A stretch of 64,000 bases of DNA from contig NZ_VUKE01000001.1 in NCBI RefSeq assembly GCF_009193175.1, positions 590,781 to 654,780 on the forward strand, written 5' to 3'. This document shows positions 46,122 through 56,342 of this stretch, one piece after another; the first letter of the stretch is position 1; each line of letters begins with the position of its first letter. Source of the stretch: Georgenia ruanii (GTDB lineage Bacteria; Actinomycetota; Actinomycetes; Actinomycetales; Actinomycetaceae). The notes under the pieces were generated by a model. The model was given only the letters and a program-made list of their open reading frames with translations, was not told the DNA's origin and made no database searches. The position numbers were made by a program, and so were the translations under genes.

Positions 46122-48736
46122 CGGTCCTCCTCGGACAGGAGCGTGACGACGGCGCCGGCGCCCGCGCCGATGGCGCGCACGCTGGAGCCGGCAGAGTTCT
46201 CCGGCAGCCACACGACGTCGTCGGGCATCGTGGTGACGGCCAGCGGCAGGGTGATGCTGCCGCGCGGGCCGGCGACGGTCACCGCGGCGCCGTCGCGCAC
46301 CCCGAGGGCGGCGGCGGTCGCGGCGCTCAGGCGCACCACCGGGCGGTGGGCGGTGCCGGCCAGGTGCGGCTCGCCGTCCTGCAGCCGGCCGGCGTCGAGC
46401 TGGGGCTTCCAGGTGGCGAGCACGGCCCGGCCCGGGCCGGCGGCCGGCACCGGGGCCAGCGCGGTGACCGGCGACCCGGCCCGCTGCCCCTCCCAGCCGG
46501 CGAGCTCGCCGAGCTCGGCGTGGGTGGCCTTGAGCTCGCCCAGGCCCAGGGCCACGCCCATCTCCGCGGCCAGGGCGTCGAGGACCTGCCGGTCGGACAG
46601 CGCGCGGGAGACGAGCACCTGCCCGAAGGGACGCACCCGCCCCTCCCAGTTGACGAAGGTGCCGGCCTTCTCCACCGGCGGCGCGACGGGCAGGACCACG
46701 TCGGCGTGGGCGGAGACCTCCGAGCGGCGCACCTCCAGCTGGAGCACGAAGCCGGCCGCGGCCAGCGCGGCGCGGGCGAGCTCGGGGTCGGGCAGGTCGC
46801 GCGGCTCGAGACCGCCGACCACCAGGGCGCCGAGCGCCCCGTCGCGGGCGGCGGCGAGGATGCCGGTGAGGTCGCGCCCGGGCGCCGCGGGCACCCGGTC
46901 GGCGCCCCACACGGCGGCGACGTCGACCCGGGCGGCCGGGTCGGCGACCAGCCGCCCGCCGGGCAGCAGCGCGGGCAGGGTGCCGGCGTCGACGGCGCCG
47001 CGCTCGCCGGCCCGGCGCGGGACCCACGCCAGGCGGGCGCCGGTGCGGGCGGCCAGGGCGGCGACGGCGGAGAGGGTGCCGGGCGCGGCGGCGGCGCGCT
47101 CGCCGACGACGACGACCGCGCCGGGGGCGGCCAGGCGCCGGGCGAGGTCCTCCTCGGGGCCGCCCGCGTCGATGCCGGCGAGCACGTGCGCCTCGGCGCC
47201 GGGCACGGTGGGCAGCAGCCGGGCGCGCATCTTGGTCGTGCCGCGGGTGGCGAAGGGGGCCAGGGTGGCCACCTGGACGGTGCCGGCCAGGACGCCCTTG
47301 CGCAGCCGCAAGAAGACGGTGCCGGCCTCGTCCTCGGGCTCGAGGCCGACGAGAAGGACCTGCCCGGCCCTCTCCAGGTCGCGGAAGGTCACCCCCAGCC
47401 CGGTGGCGGCCACGTGCTGGGCGAGGAACTGGTCCTCCTCGGCCGAGTGCACCCGGGCGCGGTGGTCGATGTCGTTGGTGCCCAGGACCACCCGGGCGAA
47501 CTTCGACCAGGCGTAGGCGTCCTCGAGGGTCAGCCGCCCGCCGGGCAGCAGGCCCACGCCGCCGGCCTCCTGGGCCCGGCGCAGCGCCGTGGCGGCCAGG
47601 TCGAGGGCCTCGGACCAGCTGGTGGGGACCAGCTCGCCGGTCTCCTCGTCGCGCACCAGCGGGACGGTGAGCCGGTCCGGGGCGGACTGCCAGGGGTAGG
47701 CGAAGCGGTCCTTGTCGGTGATCCACTCCTCGTTGACCTCGGGGTCCTCCCCCGCCAGGCGGCGCACGACGACGCCGCGGCGGTGGTCGACCCGGATGGC
47801 GGAGCCGCACGCGTCGTGCTCGGCCACCGACTCGGTGGAGACGAGGTCGAACGGGCGGGCCCGGAACCGGTAGGAGGCGGAGGTCAGGGCCCCGACCGGG
47901 CAGATCTGGATGGTGTTGCCCGAGAAGTAGGAGGCGAACGGGCGCCCGGAGGCGTCGGCCTCGGCCGCCCCGACCGGCCCGGAGGCCAGCGCGCCGGCCA
48001 GGCCGGGCTCGCCGTCGGGCCCGGCGACGTCCGGGGCCAGGGCGCGCAGCTCGGCGTCGGGGTCGGCGAAGTGGAGCACCCGGCTGTCGAAGGTGCCGAT
48101 CTGCGAGCCGTTCATGCCGTGGACCTCGCGGCCCGGGGTGCCCCCGCCGCGGCCCTGCAGGGCGATGAACGGGTCGCCGGCGATCTCGGCGGAGAAGCGG
48201 GTGCACCGCTGGCACAGGATGCACCGGTCGCGGTCGAGGAGGATCTGGGTGGAGATCTTCAGCGGCTTGGGGAACGTGCGCTTGATGTCGGTGAAGCGGG
48301 TGGCCGAGCGGCCGTTGCTCATCGCCTGGTTCTGCAGCGGGCACTCCCCGCCCTTGTCGCACACCGGGCAGTCCAGCGGGTGGTTGATCAGGAGGAACTC
48401 CATGATCCCGTGCTGGGCCTTGTCGGCGACGTCGGAGGTGTGCTGGGTGGCGACGACCATGCCGGGGGTGGCCTCGATCGTGCAGGAGGCCTGCGGCTTG
48501 GGCATGGCCCGGAGGTTGCCGTCGCGGTCGGGGGTGGAGATGTCCACCAGGCACTGCCGGCACGCCCCGGCCGGGGCGAGCAGCGGGTGGTCGCAGAAGC
48601 GCGGGATCTGGATGCCGGCCCTCTCGGCGGCGCGGATGACCAGGGTGCCCTTGGGCACCTGGACCTCCACGCCGTCGATGGTCACCGTGAGCATCTCCAC
48701 CGGCGCCTCGGTGGGACGGTCGGTCGTCGCTGTCAT
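46118..48736 (-). CDS. nuoG: NADH-quinone oxidoreductase subunit G
   Basis: Largest peripheral-arm subunit (872 residues from ATG 48736), with the electron wire. The 2Fe-2S site is [16 protein letters not shown], the His-coordinated cluster lies around [18 protein letters not shown], and the 4Fe-4S sites are in DRCILCQRC. The molybdopterin-like domain (no cofactor) has [18 protein letters not shown] and WITDKDRF. The C-terminal third is Ala/Gly-rich and looser than in E. coli. It overlaps nuoF by 4 bases. Confidence 0.95.
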   Translation of the reverse strand: MTATTDRPTEAPVEMLTVTIDGVEVQVPKGTLVIRAAERAGIQIPRFCDHPLLAPAGACRQCLVDISTPDRDGNLRAMPKPQASCTIEATPGMVVATQHTSDVADKAQHGIMEFLLINHPLDCPVCDKGGECPLQNQAMSNGRSATRFTDIKRTFPKPLKISTQILLDRDRCILCQRCTRFSAEIAGDPFIALQGRGGGTPGREVHGMNGSQIGTFDSRVLHFADPDAELRALAPDVAGPDGEPGLAGALASGPVGAAEADASGRPFASYFSGNTIQICPVGALTSASYRFRARPFDLVSTESVAEHDACGSAIRVDHRRGVVVRRLAGEDPEVNEEWITDKDRFAYPWQSAPDRLTVPLVRDEETGELVPTSWSEALDLAATALRRAQEAGGVGLLPGGRLTLEDAYAWSKFARVVLGTNDIDHRARVHSAEEDQFLAQHVAATGLGVTFRDLERAGQVLLVGLEPEDEAGTVFLRLRKGVLAGTVQVATLAPFATRGTTKMRARLLPTVPGAEAHVLAGIDAGGPEEDLARRLAAPGAVVVVGERAAAAPGTLSAVAALAARTGARLAWVPRRAGERGAVDAGTLPALLPGGRLVADPAARVDVAAVWGADRVPAAPGRDLTGILAAARDGALGALVVGGLEPRDLPDPELARAALAAAGFVLQLEVRRSEVSAHADVVLPVAPPVEKAGTFVNWEGRVRPFGQVLVSRALSDRQVLDALAAEMGVALGLGELKATHAELGELAGWEGQRAGSPVTALAPVPAAGPGRAVLATWKPQLDAGRLQDGEPHLAGTAHRPVVRLSAATAAALGVRDGAAVTVAGPRGSITLPLAVTTMPDDVVWLPENSAGSSVRAIGAGAGAVVTLLSEEDR

Positions 48737-50058
48737 CGGACACCTGCTTCGCTGAAGAGTGCCGAGGCCTCGTAGGGGAACAGCTCCCAGGCGGGGGTGT
48801 GCAGCCCCGCCTCGAACTCGGCGCGGAAGTGCTTGATGCCGCTCTGGATCGGCGTCGCGGCGGCGTCGCCCAGGGCGCAGAAGGAGCGGCCGAGGATGTT
48901 GCCGGCGACGTCGAGCAGGAGGTCGACGTCGGAGGGCAGGCCGGTGCCGGCCTCGAGCCGGTGCATGACCTGCTTCATCCAGTAGGTGCCCTCGCGGCAG
49001 GGGGTGCACTTGCCGCAGGACTCGTGCTGGTAGAAGTCGGTCCACCGGGCGATGACCCGCACCACCGAGGTGGTCTCGTCGAAGACCATGAGCGCGCGGG
49101 TGCCGAGCATGGACCCGGCGGCGCCGACGGAGTCGTAGTCCAGCGGGACGTCGAGCTCGGCCTCGGTGAAGATCGGGGTGGAGGACCCGCCGGGGGTCCA
49201 GAACTTCAGCCGGTGCCCGTCGCGCATGCCGCCGGCGAGCTCGATGAGCTCGCGCATGGTGATGCCGAACGGCACCTCGAACTGGCCGGGGTTCTTCACG
49301 TGCCCGGAGATGGAGAAGATGCCGTGCCCGGTGCTCTTGGGCGTGCCCATGGCGGTGAACCAGTCTTTGCCGTGGCGGATGATGCCGGGCACGGAGGCGA
49401 TCGACTCGACGTTGTTGACCACGGTGGGCCGGGCGTACAGGCCCGCGACCGCCGGGAAGGGCGGCTTGAGGCGCGGCTGGCCGCGGCGGCCCTCCAGGGA
49501 GTCCAGCAGCGCCGTCTCCTCGCCGCAGATGTACGCCCCGGCGCCGGCGTGGACGACGATCTCGAGGTCGTAGTCGCCGTTCGGGCCCAGCCCGGTCCCG
49601 ATCAGGCCGGCCTCGCGGGCCTCGCGCACCGCGGCGAGCAGCCGGCGGTAGACGTGCACGACCTCCCCGCGCAGGTAGATGAACGCGACGTTGCCGCCGA
49701 TGGCGTAGGAGGTGATGGCCATGCCCTCGATGAGCGAGTGCGGGTTGGCCAGCATGAGCGGGACGTCCTTGCAGGTGCCCGGCTCGGACTCGTCGGCGTT
49801 GACGACGAGGTAGCGCGGCCCGCCGTCGGGCGCGGGCAGGAAGGACCACTTCAGCCCGGTGGGGAAGCCGGCGCCGCCGCGCCCGCGCAGGCCGGAGGCC
49901 TTGACCTCGGCGACGACGTCCTCGGGCGCCATGGTCAGCGCCTTGGCCAGGCCCTCGTACCCGCCGTGGGCGCGGTAGGTGGCCAGCTTCCAGGGCTCCG
50001 GGGCGTCCCACAGGTCGGTGAGGACGGGGGTGAGCCGGTCCGGGGCGGTGATCGTCAT
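48733..50058 (-). CDS. nuoF: NADH-quinone oxidoreductase subunit F (NADH and FMN site)
   Basis: NADH-oxidising subunit with FMN and one 4Fe-4S cluster, 441 residues from ATG 50058. The nucleotide sites are [18 protein letters not shown] and [34 protein letters not shown] is the FMN segment. The cluster motif is [16 protein letters not shown] with a later FCALGD Cys. All key residues are present. It overlaps nuoE by 4 bases. Confidence 0.97.
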   Translation of the reverse strand: MTITAPDRLTPVLTDLWDAPEPWKLATYRAHGGYEGLAKALTMAPEDVVAEVKASGLRGRGGAGFPTGLKWSFLPAPDGGPRYLVVNADESEPGTCKDVPLMLANPHSLIEGMAITSYAIGGNVAFIYLRGEVVHVYRRLLAAVREAREAGLIGTGLGPNGDYDLEIVVHAGAGAYICGEETALLDSLEGRRGQPRLKPPFPAVAGLYARPTVVNNVESIASVPGIIRHGKDWFTAMGTPKSTGHGIFSISGHVKNPGQFEVPFGITMRELIELAGGMRDGHRLKFWTPGGSSTPIFTEAELDVPLDYDSVGAAGSMLGTRALMVFDETTSVVRVIARWTDFYQHESCGKCTPCREGTYWMKQVMHRLEAGTGLPSDVDLLLDVAGNILGRSFCALGDAAATPIQSGIKHFRAEFEAGLHTPAWELFPYEASALFSEAGVR

Positions 50059-50864
50059 TGCACGTTCCCCTTCGCCTCGTCGGCGCGCGGCTGCGCCGAG
50101 GAGTCCGCTGCGGTGGTGGGCCGGCGCTCGGCGCTGGAGCCCGCGGCGCCCACGGCGGGCGCCACGTCGCCGCCGGCGGCCTCTGAGCTGGTGCCGTCGC
50201 CCTCGACCCGCGGCGCGGTCCAGCCGTGCTCGCGGGCGATGCGCAGCCCCAGCAGGCTGGCCTCGCCGGCGGCGACGCCCTCGTCGGCCCGGCCGTCCTC
50301 GAACCCGGCCAGGACGTGCTCGACCTCGCGGAAGGTGGCCACGGTGTGGGCGCCGCGGGTGGGGTGCACGGGCCGGCCGGCGGTGATCTGGTCGACGAGG
50401 TCGACGGCCGAGGTGGGCGTCTGGTTGTCGAAGAACTCCCAGTTGACCATGACGACCGGGGCGTAGTCGCAGGCCGCGTTGCACTCGACCTGCTCGAGGG
50501 TGATCCTGCCGTCCGCCGTCGTCTCGTCGTGGCCGATGCCCAGGTGGTCGCTCAGCCGCTCGAAGATGAGGTCCCCGCCCATGACGGCGCACAGGGCGTT
50601 GGTGCACACCCCGACCGTGTACTCGCCGTTGGGGTGGCGCTTGTACTGGCTGTAGAAGGTGGCCACCGCGGAGACCTCGGCGCGGCTGAGGTCCAGCAGG
50701 TCGGCGCACAGGGCGATCCCGCGCGGGGAGACGTAGCCGTCCTCGGACTGCACCAGGTGCAGCAGCGGCAGCAGGGCCGAGCGCGGGTCGGGGTAGCGGG
50801 CGAGGATCTGCGCGGCCTCGGCGCGCAGGCGCGCGTCGGCCTCAGGTGCGTAGGTGTCGCTCAT
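50055..50864 (-). CDS. nuoE: NADH-quinone oxidoreductase subunit E (2Fe-2S)
   Basis: Thioredoxin-fold subunit with the off-path N1a cluster, 269 residues. The ligands are in [14 protein letters not shown] and [16 protein letters not shown], giving the four-cysteine pattern. The core ends near residue 175. A tail of about 90 residues, rich in Ala, Gly, Ser and Glu, follows. It is not present in E. coli NuoE and has no recognised domain. The start lies 2 bases before nuoD's stop region ends. Confidence 0.95.
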   Translation of the reverse strand: MSDTYAPEADARLRAEAAQILARYPDPRSALLPLLHLVQSEDGYVSPRGIALCADLLDLSRAEVSAVATFYSQYKRHPNGEYTVGVCTNALCAVMGGDLIFERLSDHLGIGHDETTADGRITLEQVECNAACDYAPVVMVNWEFFDNQTPTSAVDLVDQITAGRPVHPTRGAHTVATFREVEHVLAGFEDGRADEGVAAGEASLLGLRIAREHGWTAPRVEGDGTSSEAAGGDVAPAVGAAGSSAERRPTTAADSSAQPRADEAKGNVQ

Positions 50865-50865
50865 G

Positions 50866-52215
50866 TCAGCGGTCCACCCCTCCCAGGACGGGGTCGAGCG
50901 AGGCCAGGGTGACGACGACGTCGGCGAGCATGCCGCCCTCGGTCATCGCCGCCGTGGACTGGAGGTTGGAGTAGGACGGGTCGCGGAAGTGCGCCCGGTA
51001 GGGCCGGGTGCCGCCGTCGGAGACGAGGTGGACGCCCATGACGCCCTTGGCGTGCTCGATCGTCTGGTAGACCTGCCCGGCCGGCACCCGGAAGCCCTCG
51101 GTCACCAGCTTGAAGTGGTGGATGAGGGACTCCATCGAGGTGCCCATGATCTCCTTGATGTGGGCCAGGGAGTTGCCCTGGCCGTCGGAGCCGATGGACA
51201 GCTGGGCGGGCCAGGCGATCTTCTTGTCGGCGACCATGACCGGCCCCGGCGTGGCGTCGAGGCGGTCGAGGACCTGGGTGACGATCTTGATCGACTCGTA
51301 GCACTCGTCGAAGCGGACCATCACCCGGTTGTACGCGTCGGACTTGTCGCGCACCGGCACGTCGAAGTCGTACGTCTCGTACCCGCAGTACGGCTGGACC
51401 TTGCGCAGGTCCAGCGGCAGGCCGGCGGCGCGGACCGAGGGCCCGGTCAGACCCAGCGCCATCGCGGCGGGCAGGGAGATGTAGCCGACGTCGACGTGGC
51501 GCAGCTTGTAGATCGGGTTCTGCGCGGCGAGGTCCTGCAGCTCCTTGACCGACAGGCGGATGTTGGGCAGCAGCTCGCGGACGTAGTCGGTGGTCCCCGG
51601 GGGCAGGTCCAGGGCCACCCCGCCGGGGCGGATGTAGGCGTGGTTCATCCGCAGGCCGGTGATGCGCTCGAAGATGCGCAGGATGTCCTCGCGGCCGCGG
51701 AAGCCGACGGTCATCATCGTCGTCGCGCCCAGCTCGTTGCCGCTGGTGCCGATGGCCACCAGGTGGGAGGCGATGCGGTTGAGCTCCATCATGAGCACCC
51801 GGATGAGGGTGGCCCGGGCGGGGATCTCGTCGGTGACGCCGAGGAGCTTCTCGACCCCGAGGCAGTAGGCGACCTCCTGGAACAGCGGGGCGACGTAGTC
51901 CATGCGGGTGCAGAACGTCACGCCCTGGGTCCAGGTGCGGTACTCCATGTTCTTCTCGATGCCGGTGTGCAGGTACCCGGTGCCGACGCGCAGCTCGCGC
52001 ACGGTCTCGCCGTCGATCTCGAGGATGAGGCGGAGCACGCCGTGGGTCGAGGGGTGCACCGGGCCCATGTTGACGACGATGCGCTCCTCGCCCAGGCGCT
52101 CGGCCTCGGCCGCGATCTCCGCCCAGTCCCCGCCGTCGGCGGTGAACTCCGGCGCGCCCGGGGCCTCGCCCGCCGGTCCGGCGGCGTGGGGCATGGCGTT
52201 GGTGGACGCGGACAT
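50866..52215 (-). CDS. nuoD: NADH-quinone oxidoreductase subunit D
   Basis: 49-kDa-type subunit lining the quinone pocket, 449 residues from ATG 52215. [20 protein letters not shown] carries the quinone-site His. [16 protein letters not shown] and the C-terminal [14 protein letters not shown] are diagnostic. The first 45 residues are a low-complexity extension. The start overlaps the nuoC stop by one base (TGATG). Confidence 0.97.
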   Translation of the reverse strand: MSASTNAMPHAAGPAGEAPGAPEFTADGGDWAEIAAEAERLGEERIVVNMGPVHPSTHGVLRLILEIDGETVRELRVGTGYLHTGIEKNMEYRTWTQGVTFCTRMDYVAPLFQEVAYCLGVEKLLGVTDEIPARATLIRVLMMELNRIASHLVAIGTSGNELGATTMMTVGFRGREDILRIFERITGLRMNHAYIRPGGVALDLPPGTTDYVRELLPNIRLSVKELQDLAAQNPIYKLRHVDVGYISLPAAMALGLTGPSVRAAGLPLDLRKVQPYCGYETYDFDVPVRDKSDAYNRVMVRFDECYESIKIVTQVLDRLDATPGPVMVADKKIAWPAQLSIGSDGQGNSLAHIKEIMGTSMESLIHHFKLVTEGFRVPAGQVYQTIEHAKGVMGVHLVSDGGTRPYRAHFRDPSYSNLQSTAAMTEGGMLADVVVTLASLDPVLGGVDR

Positions 52216-53024
52216 CAGCTGTACGACCTCCGGTTGTCGGGCGGCGGCACGACGGCCCCCTTGTACTCCACGGGGATGCCGCCGAGCGGGTAGTCCTTGC
52301 GCTGGGGGTGGCCTACCCAGTCGTCCGGGAGCATGGTGCGGGCCAGGTTGGGGTGGCCGTCGAAGACGATGCCGAACAGGTCCCAGGTCTCGCGCTCGTG
52401 CCAGTCGTTGCCCGGGTAGACGTCGACGACGGTGGGCACGTGCGGGTCGCCGTCGGGGCAGGTCACCTCGAGGCGCAGCTGGCGGACGTGGGTGACGGAG
52501 AAGAGGTGGTAGACGGCGTGCAGCTCGCGGCCGGCGTCGCCGGGGTAGTGCACGCCGGAGACGCCCAGGCACAGCTCGAAGCGCAGGTCCTGGTCGTCGC
52601 GCAGGGCCCGGCACACGGTCCCGATGTGGTCGCGGACGACGAAGATCGTCAGCTCGCCGCGGTCGACGACCACCTTCTCCAGGACGGCGTCGGGGTCGAG
52701 GCCCTGCTCGGTGAGGATCTCCACGAGCACGTCGACCGCCTCGTCGAACCAGCCGCCGTAGGGCCGCTCGGACGCCGGGGGCATCGCGACGGTGCTCACC
52801 AGCCCGCCGAAGCCGGAGGTGTCGCCCGGGCCCTCGACCCCGAACATGCCGTGGCGGGTGGCCACGACCTCGAGCTCGGTGCGTCCCCCGCGCGGGCCGG
52901 CGGGGATGTTCTGCGCGCCCGCCTCCGCGGCGGCCGCCGTCGCCCGCTGGCCGACCTCGGCGCCGGTGGCGCCGGGCTTGGCGGCCGCGGCGGCGGACTG
53001 CTTCTCGTCGTCTCGGTCGCTCAC
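52215..53024 (-). CDS. nuoC: NADH-quinone oxidoreductase subunit C
   Basis: 30-kDa-type peripheral subunit. The GTG at 53024 overlaps the nuoB stop (GTGA), giving 269 residues. The core includes [35 protein letters not shown] and [20 protein letters not shown], ending [18 protein letters not shown]. The first 80 or so residues are an Ala/Gly/Glu-rich extension ([18 protein letters not shown]) seen in actinobacteria but not in E. coli. Confidence 0.95.
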   Translation of the reverse strand: MSDRDDEKQSAAAAAKPGATGAEVGQRATAAAAEAGAQNIPAGPRGGRTELEVVATRHGMFGVEGPGDTSGFGGLVSTVAMPPASERPYGGWFDEAVDVLVEILTEQGLDPDAVLEKVVVDRGELTIFVVRDHIGTVCRALRDDQDLRFELCLGVSGVHYPGDAGRELHAVYHLFSVTHVRQLRLEVTCPDGDPHVPTVVDVYPGNDWHERETWDLFGIVFDGHPNLARTMLPDDWVGHPQRKDYPLGGIPVEYKGAVVPPPDNRRSYS

Positions 53025-53575
53025 GCGAGCAGGCCCTTCATCTGGTGGGTGGGGGTGGCGGCCAGCGCGGCCTCCTCCGCCTTGCGCGCCGCCTCCTCGC
53101 GGTTGACGCCCAGCGGGGAGCTCTGCACCTGCTCGCGCAGCGCGAGGATGGCGTTGATGAGCATCTCGGGGCGCGGCGGGCAGCCGGGCAGGTAGATGTC
53201 CACCGGGACGATGTGGTCCACGCCCTGCACGACGGCGTAGTTGTTGAACATCCCGCCGCTGGAGGCGCACACGCCCATGGAGATGACCCACTTGGGCTCG
53301 GGCATCTGGTCGTAGATGTTGCGCACGACCGGCGCCATCTTGTGGCTCACCCGGCCCGAGACGATCATCAGGTCGGCGTGGCGCGGGGAGGCCCGGAAGA
53401 CCTCCAGGCCGAAGCGGGCCATGTCGAAGCGCGGGGTGCCGGCGGCCATCATCTCGATGGCGCAGCACGCCAGGCCCATGGTCACCGGCCACTGCGAGCG
53501 GCTCCGGCTCCAGCCGGCGACCTTCTCGATCGTGGTGAGCAGGAAGCCGGCGGGCGCCTTCTCCTCGATACCCAT
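53021..53575 (-). CDS. nuoB: NADH-quinone oxidoreductase subunit B (cluster N2)
   Basis: Subunit holding the terminal 4Fe-4S cluster N2 beside the quinone, 184 residues. The adjacent cysteine pair is in [20 protein letters not shown], with further ligands in [16 protein letters not shown] and [18 protein letters not shown]-terminal stretch of about 30 residues ([17 protein letters not shown]) is charged and variable. It begins 11 bases after nuoA. Confidence 0.97.
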   Translation of the reverse strand: MGIEEKAPAGFLLTTIEKVAGWSRSRSQWPVTMGLACCAIEMMAAGTPRFDMARFGLEVFRASPRHADLMIVSGRVSHKMAPVVRNIYDQMPEPKWVISMGVCASSGGMFNNYAVVQGVDHIVPVDIYLPGCPPRPEMLINAILALREQVQSSPLGVNREEAARKAEEAALAATPTHQMKGLLA

Positions 53576-53586
53576 GTTCTGCTACC

Positions 53587-53949
53587 TCAGTCCCACTCGA
53601 GCCCACCGCGGCGCCACTCGTACACGTAGGGCACCGTGATGAGGAAGATGAAGCCGAGCATGGCCACCAGGCCGAAGGCGGCGAGCTCGGAGAACGCCAC
53701 CGCCCACGGGTAGAGGAAGACCACCTCGATGTCGAAGATGATGAAGGTCATGGCGATCAGGTAGTACTTCACCGGGAAGCGGCCGGACCGCGGCGCGCGG
53801 GGGGTGGGCTCCACGCCGCACTCGTAGTTGGCCACCTTGACCCGGTTGTACCGCTTGGGCCCGATGAGCGCGCTCGCGACCATGCCGCCGATGGCCATGG
53901 CCGCGGCCACGCCCATCATCAGCAGCAGCGGCACGTAGGGGTTCGTCAT
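53587..53949 (-). CDS. nuoA: NADH-quinone oxidoreductase subunit A
   Basis: First gene of the nuo operon; three-span subunit of 120 residues beginning [38 protein letters not shown] is the conserved loop after span one, and [17 protein letters not shown] starts span two. CGGAGGAAC precedes the ATG. The upstream 106 bases carry an inverted repeat and possible promoter elements. Confidence 0.96.
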   Translation of the reverse strand: MTNPYVPLLLMMGVAAAMAIGGMVASALIGPKRYNRVKVANYECGVEPTPRAPRSGRFPVKYYLIAMTFIIFDIEVVFLYPWAVAFSELAAFGLVAMLGFIFLITVPYVYEWRRGGLEWD

Positions 53950-54022
53950 CGTTCCTCCGCGAAAGCTCCCGGGACGCCCGCCGCCGTGACGGACGTCTCA
54001 TGGTCAGCGTAGATGCTGCCGG

Positions 54023-54061
54023 GCATGACATTAGCCACAGTCCACGTCCGGTATGTCATGC
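54023..54061. promoter_or_regulatory. Inverted repeat in the nuoA upstream region
   Basis: Two perfect 9-base arms, GCATGACAT (54023-54031) and ATGTCATGC (54053-54061), are 21 bases apart (centres 30 bp apart, about three helical turns). The right arm covers the menJ stop codon. The left arm overlaps minus-strand TAATGT (54033-54028), a possible -10 for nuo. It could be a regulator site or a weak terminator hairpin of menJ. Confidence 0.45.
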
Positions 54062-55345
54062 GGCCGGCACCGCCTTGGCGGCGGCCGTGATCAGCCGGTC
54101 CATCCAGTCCCCGCCGTGACGGTCGAAGCCGTCCGAGAGCAGCTTCATGACGAAGCGCATGAGGACCGGGCGGGGCAGGCCGTGACGCACGCAGAACCGC
54201 ATGATCTCGGGCCGGCCGATGAGGTGGGCGAAGCCGCGGCCGAGGGTGTAGTACCCGCCGAGCTCGCGCCCGAGGATCTCGGGGTAGGTCCGCAGCGCCT
54301 TCTCCTGCGCGTAGTGCGTGGGGCGGGCCAGGGCCTGGGCGATGACGTCGGCGGCGATGCGGCCGGACTGCAGGGCGTAGGCGATGCCCTCGCCGTTGAA
54401 CGGGGAGACCATGCCGCCGGAGTCGCCCACGAGGAGCAGGCCCTGGGTGTAGTGCGGCTTGCGGTTGAACGCCATCGGCAGGGCGGCGCTGCGCAGCTCG
54501 GCGACCTGGTTGTCCTCGGTGAAGCCCCACTCCTCCGGGACGTTGCGCATCCAGGTGCGGAACAGCGCCTTGTAGTCCAGGTTCGTGGCCTTGGCGGTGG
54601 GGCTGAGCGAGCCGAGGCCGACGTTCACCGTGCCGTCGCCGAGGGCGAAGATCCAGCCGTAGCCGGGCATGAGGTTGGACTCCCCCGGCTTGCCGTCCCA
54701 CAGCTCCAGGTGCGACTCCATCATCGGGTCGTCGTGGCGCGGGGAGCGGAAGTAGGTGCGCACGGCCACGCCCATCGGGCGGTTCACGGCCTTCTCGATG
54801 CCCATGGCGGTGGCCAGGCGCGCCGAGACGCCGCCGGCGTCGACGACCAGGGGCGCCCGGTAGGTCAGCTCCTCGCCGGTCCGGCGGCCGTTCGCGTCCA
54901 CCCGGCGGGCCGTGACCCCCAGGACGCGGCCGGAGCGCTCGTGGCGCACCGGGCCGGTGACGAGCACGCCCTCCTCCAGGCGGGCGCCGGAGGCGACGGC
55001 GTGGCGGGCGAGGGTCTCGTCGAGGCCCATGCGGGCCTTGGCCAGGCCGTAGTTCGGCATCTCGGCCAGGTCCGGCCAGGGCAGCTCGAGGCAGTGCCCG
55101 GCGCCGTAGGTGCGCAGGCCCCAGTTGCGGATCCAGCCCTCGGACTCGGGGGTGGGCACGCCCATCCGGATGAGCTCGGCGACGGCGCGCGGGGTCAGCC
55201 CGTCGCCGCAGACCTTGTCGCGCGGGAAGGTGCCCTTCTCCAGGAGGAGCACGTCGTGGCCGGCCTGGGCGAGGTAGTGGGCGGTGGCCGCGCCGCCGGG
55301 TCCCGCCCCGACGACGATCACGTCGGCGTCGTCGTCCGCACGCAC
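54056..55345 (-). CDS. menJ: Geranylgeranyl reductase family flavoprotein, probable menaquinone reductase
   Basis: FAD-dependent reductase of isoprenoid double bonds; the likely substrate is the menaquinone tail, as for mycobacterial MenJ. The GTG at 55345 (V-RADDDADVIVVGAGPGG) gives 429 residues. The FAD loop is GAGPGGAATAHYLAQAG. DKVCGDGLTPRAVAEL is the family cysteine motif. LLVGDSGGMVSPFNGEGIAY is the second FAD motif. It lies between menG and nuoA on the same strand. Function is inferred from family and context. Confidence 0.85.
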   Translation of the reverse strand: MRADDDADVIVVGAGPGGAATAHYLAQAGHDVLLLEKGTFPRDKVCGDGLTPRAVAELIRMGVPTPESEGWIRNWGLRTYGAGHCLELPWPDLAEMPNYGLAKARMGLDETLARHAVASGARLEEGVLVTGPVRHERSGRVLGVTARRVDANGRRTGEELTYRAPLVVDAGGVSARLATAMGIEKAVNRPMGVAVRTYFRSPRHDDPMMESHLELWDGKPGESNLMPGYGWIFALGDGTVNVGLGSLSPTAKATNLDYKALFRTWMRNVPEEWGFTEDNQVAELRSAALPMAFNRKPHYTQGLLLVGDSGGMVSPFNGEGIAYALQSGRIAADVIAQALARPTHYAQEKALRTYPEILGRELGGYYTLGRGFAHLIGRPEIMRFCVRHGLPRPVLMRFVMKLLSDGFDRHGGDWMDRLITAAAKAVPAA

Positions 55346-55527
55346 GAGGGCCCTCCCAACTCTGGCCGAGGAAAGGGGCGGCCGACTGGCCGCCCCGCCG
55401 CCGCGAGTCTACAAATGCCCGCTGGCGTCGTCTTGTGAGGACAACCTAACCAGGGGTGAGCGGGCCCACGTGGGACCTTCGGTCGCTGTGTCTCGTGCCT
55501 GGTGGTGGTAGGTGCCGGCCCGCCCCC

Positions 55528-55591
55528 GGGCGCCGGCCGGGCAGGCCGTGACCGGGCGCCGGCCGGGCAGGCCGTGACCGGGCGCCGGCCG
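55528..55591. repeat. 26-bp tandem repeat, 2.5 copies, at the menG 3' end
   Basis: Two identical units (55528-55553 and 55554-55579; each begins GGGCGCCGGCCGGGCAGG and ends CCGTGACC) are followed by a 12-base partial third unit that runs up to the menG stop codon. The identity of the units suggests a recent duplication. The rest of the menJ/menG gap (55346-55527) holds no gene. Confidence 0.9.
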
Positions 55592-56287
55592 TCAGGCCGG
55601 CCGGACCGCCCGGTGCAGGGCGACGATGCCGCCGGAGAGGTTGCGGTAGCCCACCTGGCGCCAGCCGGCGCGCTGGAGCGTGCGGGCCAGGCCCTGCTGG
55701 TCGGGCCAGCTGAGGATGGAGTCGGTGAGGTAGCCGTAGGCGTCGGTGTTGGAGGAGACCAGCGAGGCCATACGGGGCAGCACCTGGCGCAGGTAGGTCT
55801 CGTACACCGCACGGAACGGCGCCCAGGTGGGGCGGGAGAACTCGCAGATGACCAGGCGGCCGCCGGGCCGGGTCACGCGCAGCATCTCGCGCAGCGCCCG
55901 CCCGGTGTCGACCACATTGCGCAGCCCGAAGGAGATGGTCACCGCGTCGAACGAGGCGTCGGCGAACGGCAGCGCCGTGGCGTCGCCGGCGACGAAGGGC
56001 AGGTCCGGCCGGCGCCGCTTGCCCACGGCCATCATCCCGGTGGAGAAGTCGCAGGGCACGACGTCGATGCCGGCGTCGGCGTACTCCTCGGAGGAGGTCC
56101 CGGTGCCCGCCGCGAGGTCGAGGACCCGCTCGCCCGGCCGCGCGCCGACGGCCTTGCGGGTCGCCACGCGCCAGATGCGGTCCTGGCCCAGGGAGAGGAC
56201 GTCGTTGGTGACGTCGTAGCGCTGGGCCACGCCGTCGAACATCCGGGCGACCTCGCGGGGCTTCTTCTCCAGGCTGGCTCGGCTCAT
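55592..56287 (-). CDS. menG: Demethylmenaquinone methyltransferase
   Basis: SAM-dependent methyltransferase for the last step of menaquinone synthesis. The ATG at 56287 ([20 protein letters not shown]) gives 231 residues. [18 protein letters not shown] is the UbiE/MenG signature. SAM-binding blocks are [16 protein letters not shown] and [20 protein letters not shown], followed by [18 protein letters not shown]. Divergent from menF with a 55-base gap. GATGAT lies six bases before the start. Confidence 0.94.
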   Translation of the reverse strand: MSRASLEKKPREVARMFDGVAQRYDVTNDVLSLGQDRIWRVATRKAVGARPGERVLDLAAGTGTSSEEYADAGIDVVPCDFSTGMMAVGKRRRPDLPFVAGDATALPFADASFDAVTISFGLRNVVDTGRALREMLRVTRPGGRLVICEFSRPTWAPFRAVYETYLRQVLPRMASLVSSNTDAYGYLTDSILSWPDQQGLARTLQRAGWRQVGYRNLSGGIVALHRAVRPA

Positions 56288-56328
56288 GGCGCCATCATCC
56301 CAGGTCGGCGGGGCCCGCGGCGCGGGCT

Positions 56329-56334
56329 TATGGT
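56329..56334 (+). promoter_or_regulatory. Candidate -10 of a leaderless menF transcript
   Basis: Plus-strand TATGGT is followed by eight bases and then the menF ATG at 56343. No ribosome binding site is visible. Within the same 55-base gap menG has a similar element on the other strand. Confidence 0.35.
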
Positions 56335-56342
56335 TGCCCCCG

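Noticed and set aside
54056..55345. Reading the flavoprotein as electron-transfer flavoprotein dehydrogenase or tryptophan halogenase
   Set aside because: The cysteine motif after the FAD loop and the placement between menG and nuoA fit the geranylgeranyl reductase group better; no halogenase WxWxIP motif is seen.
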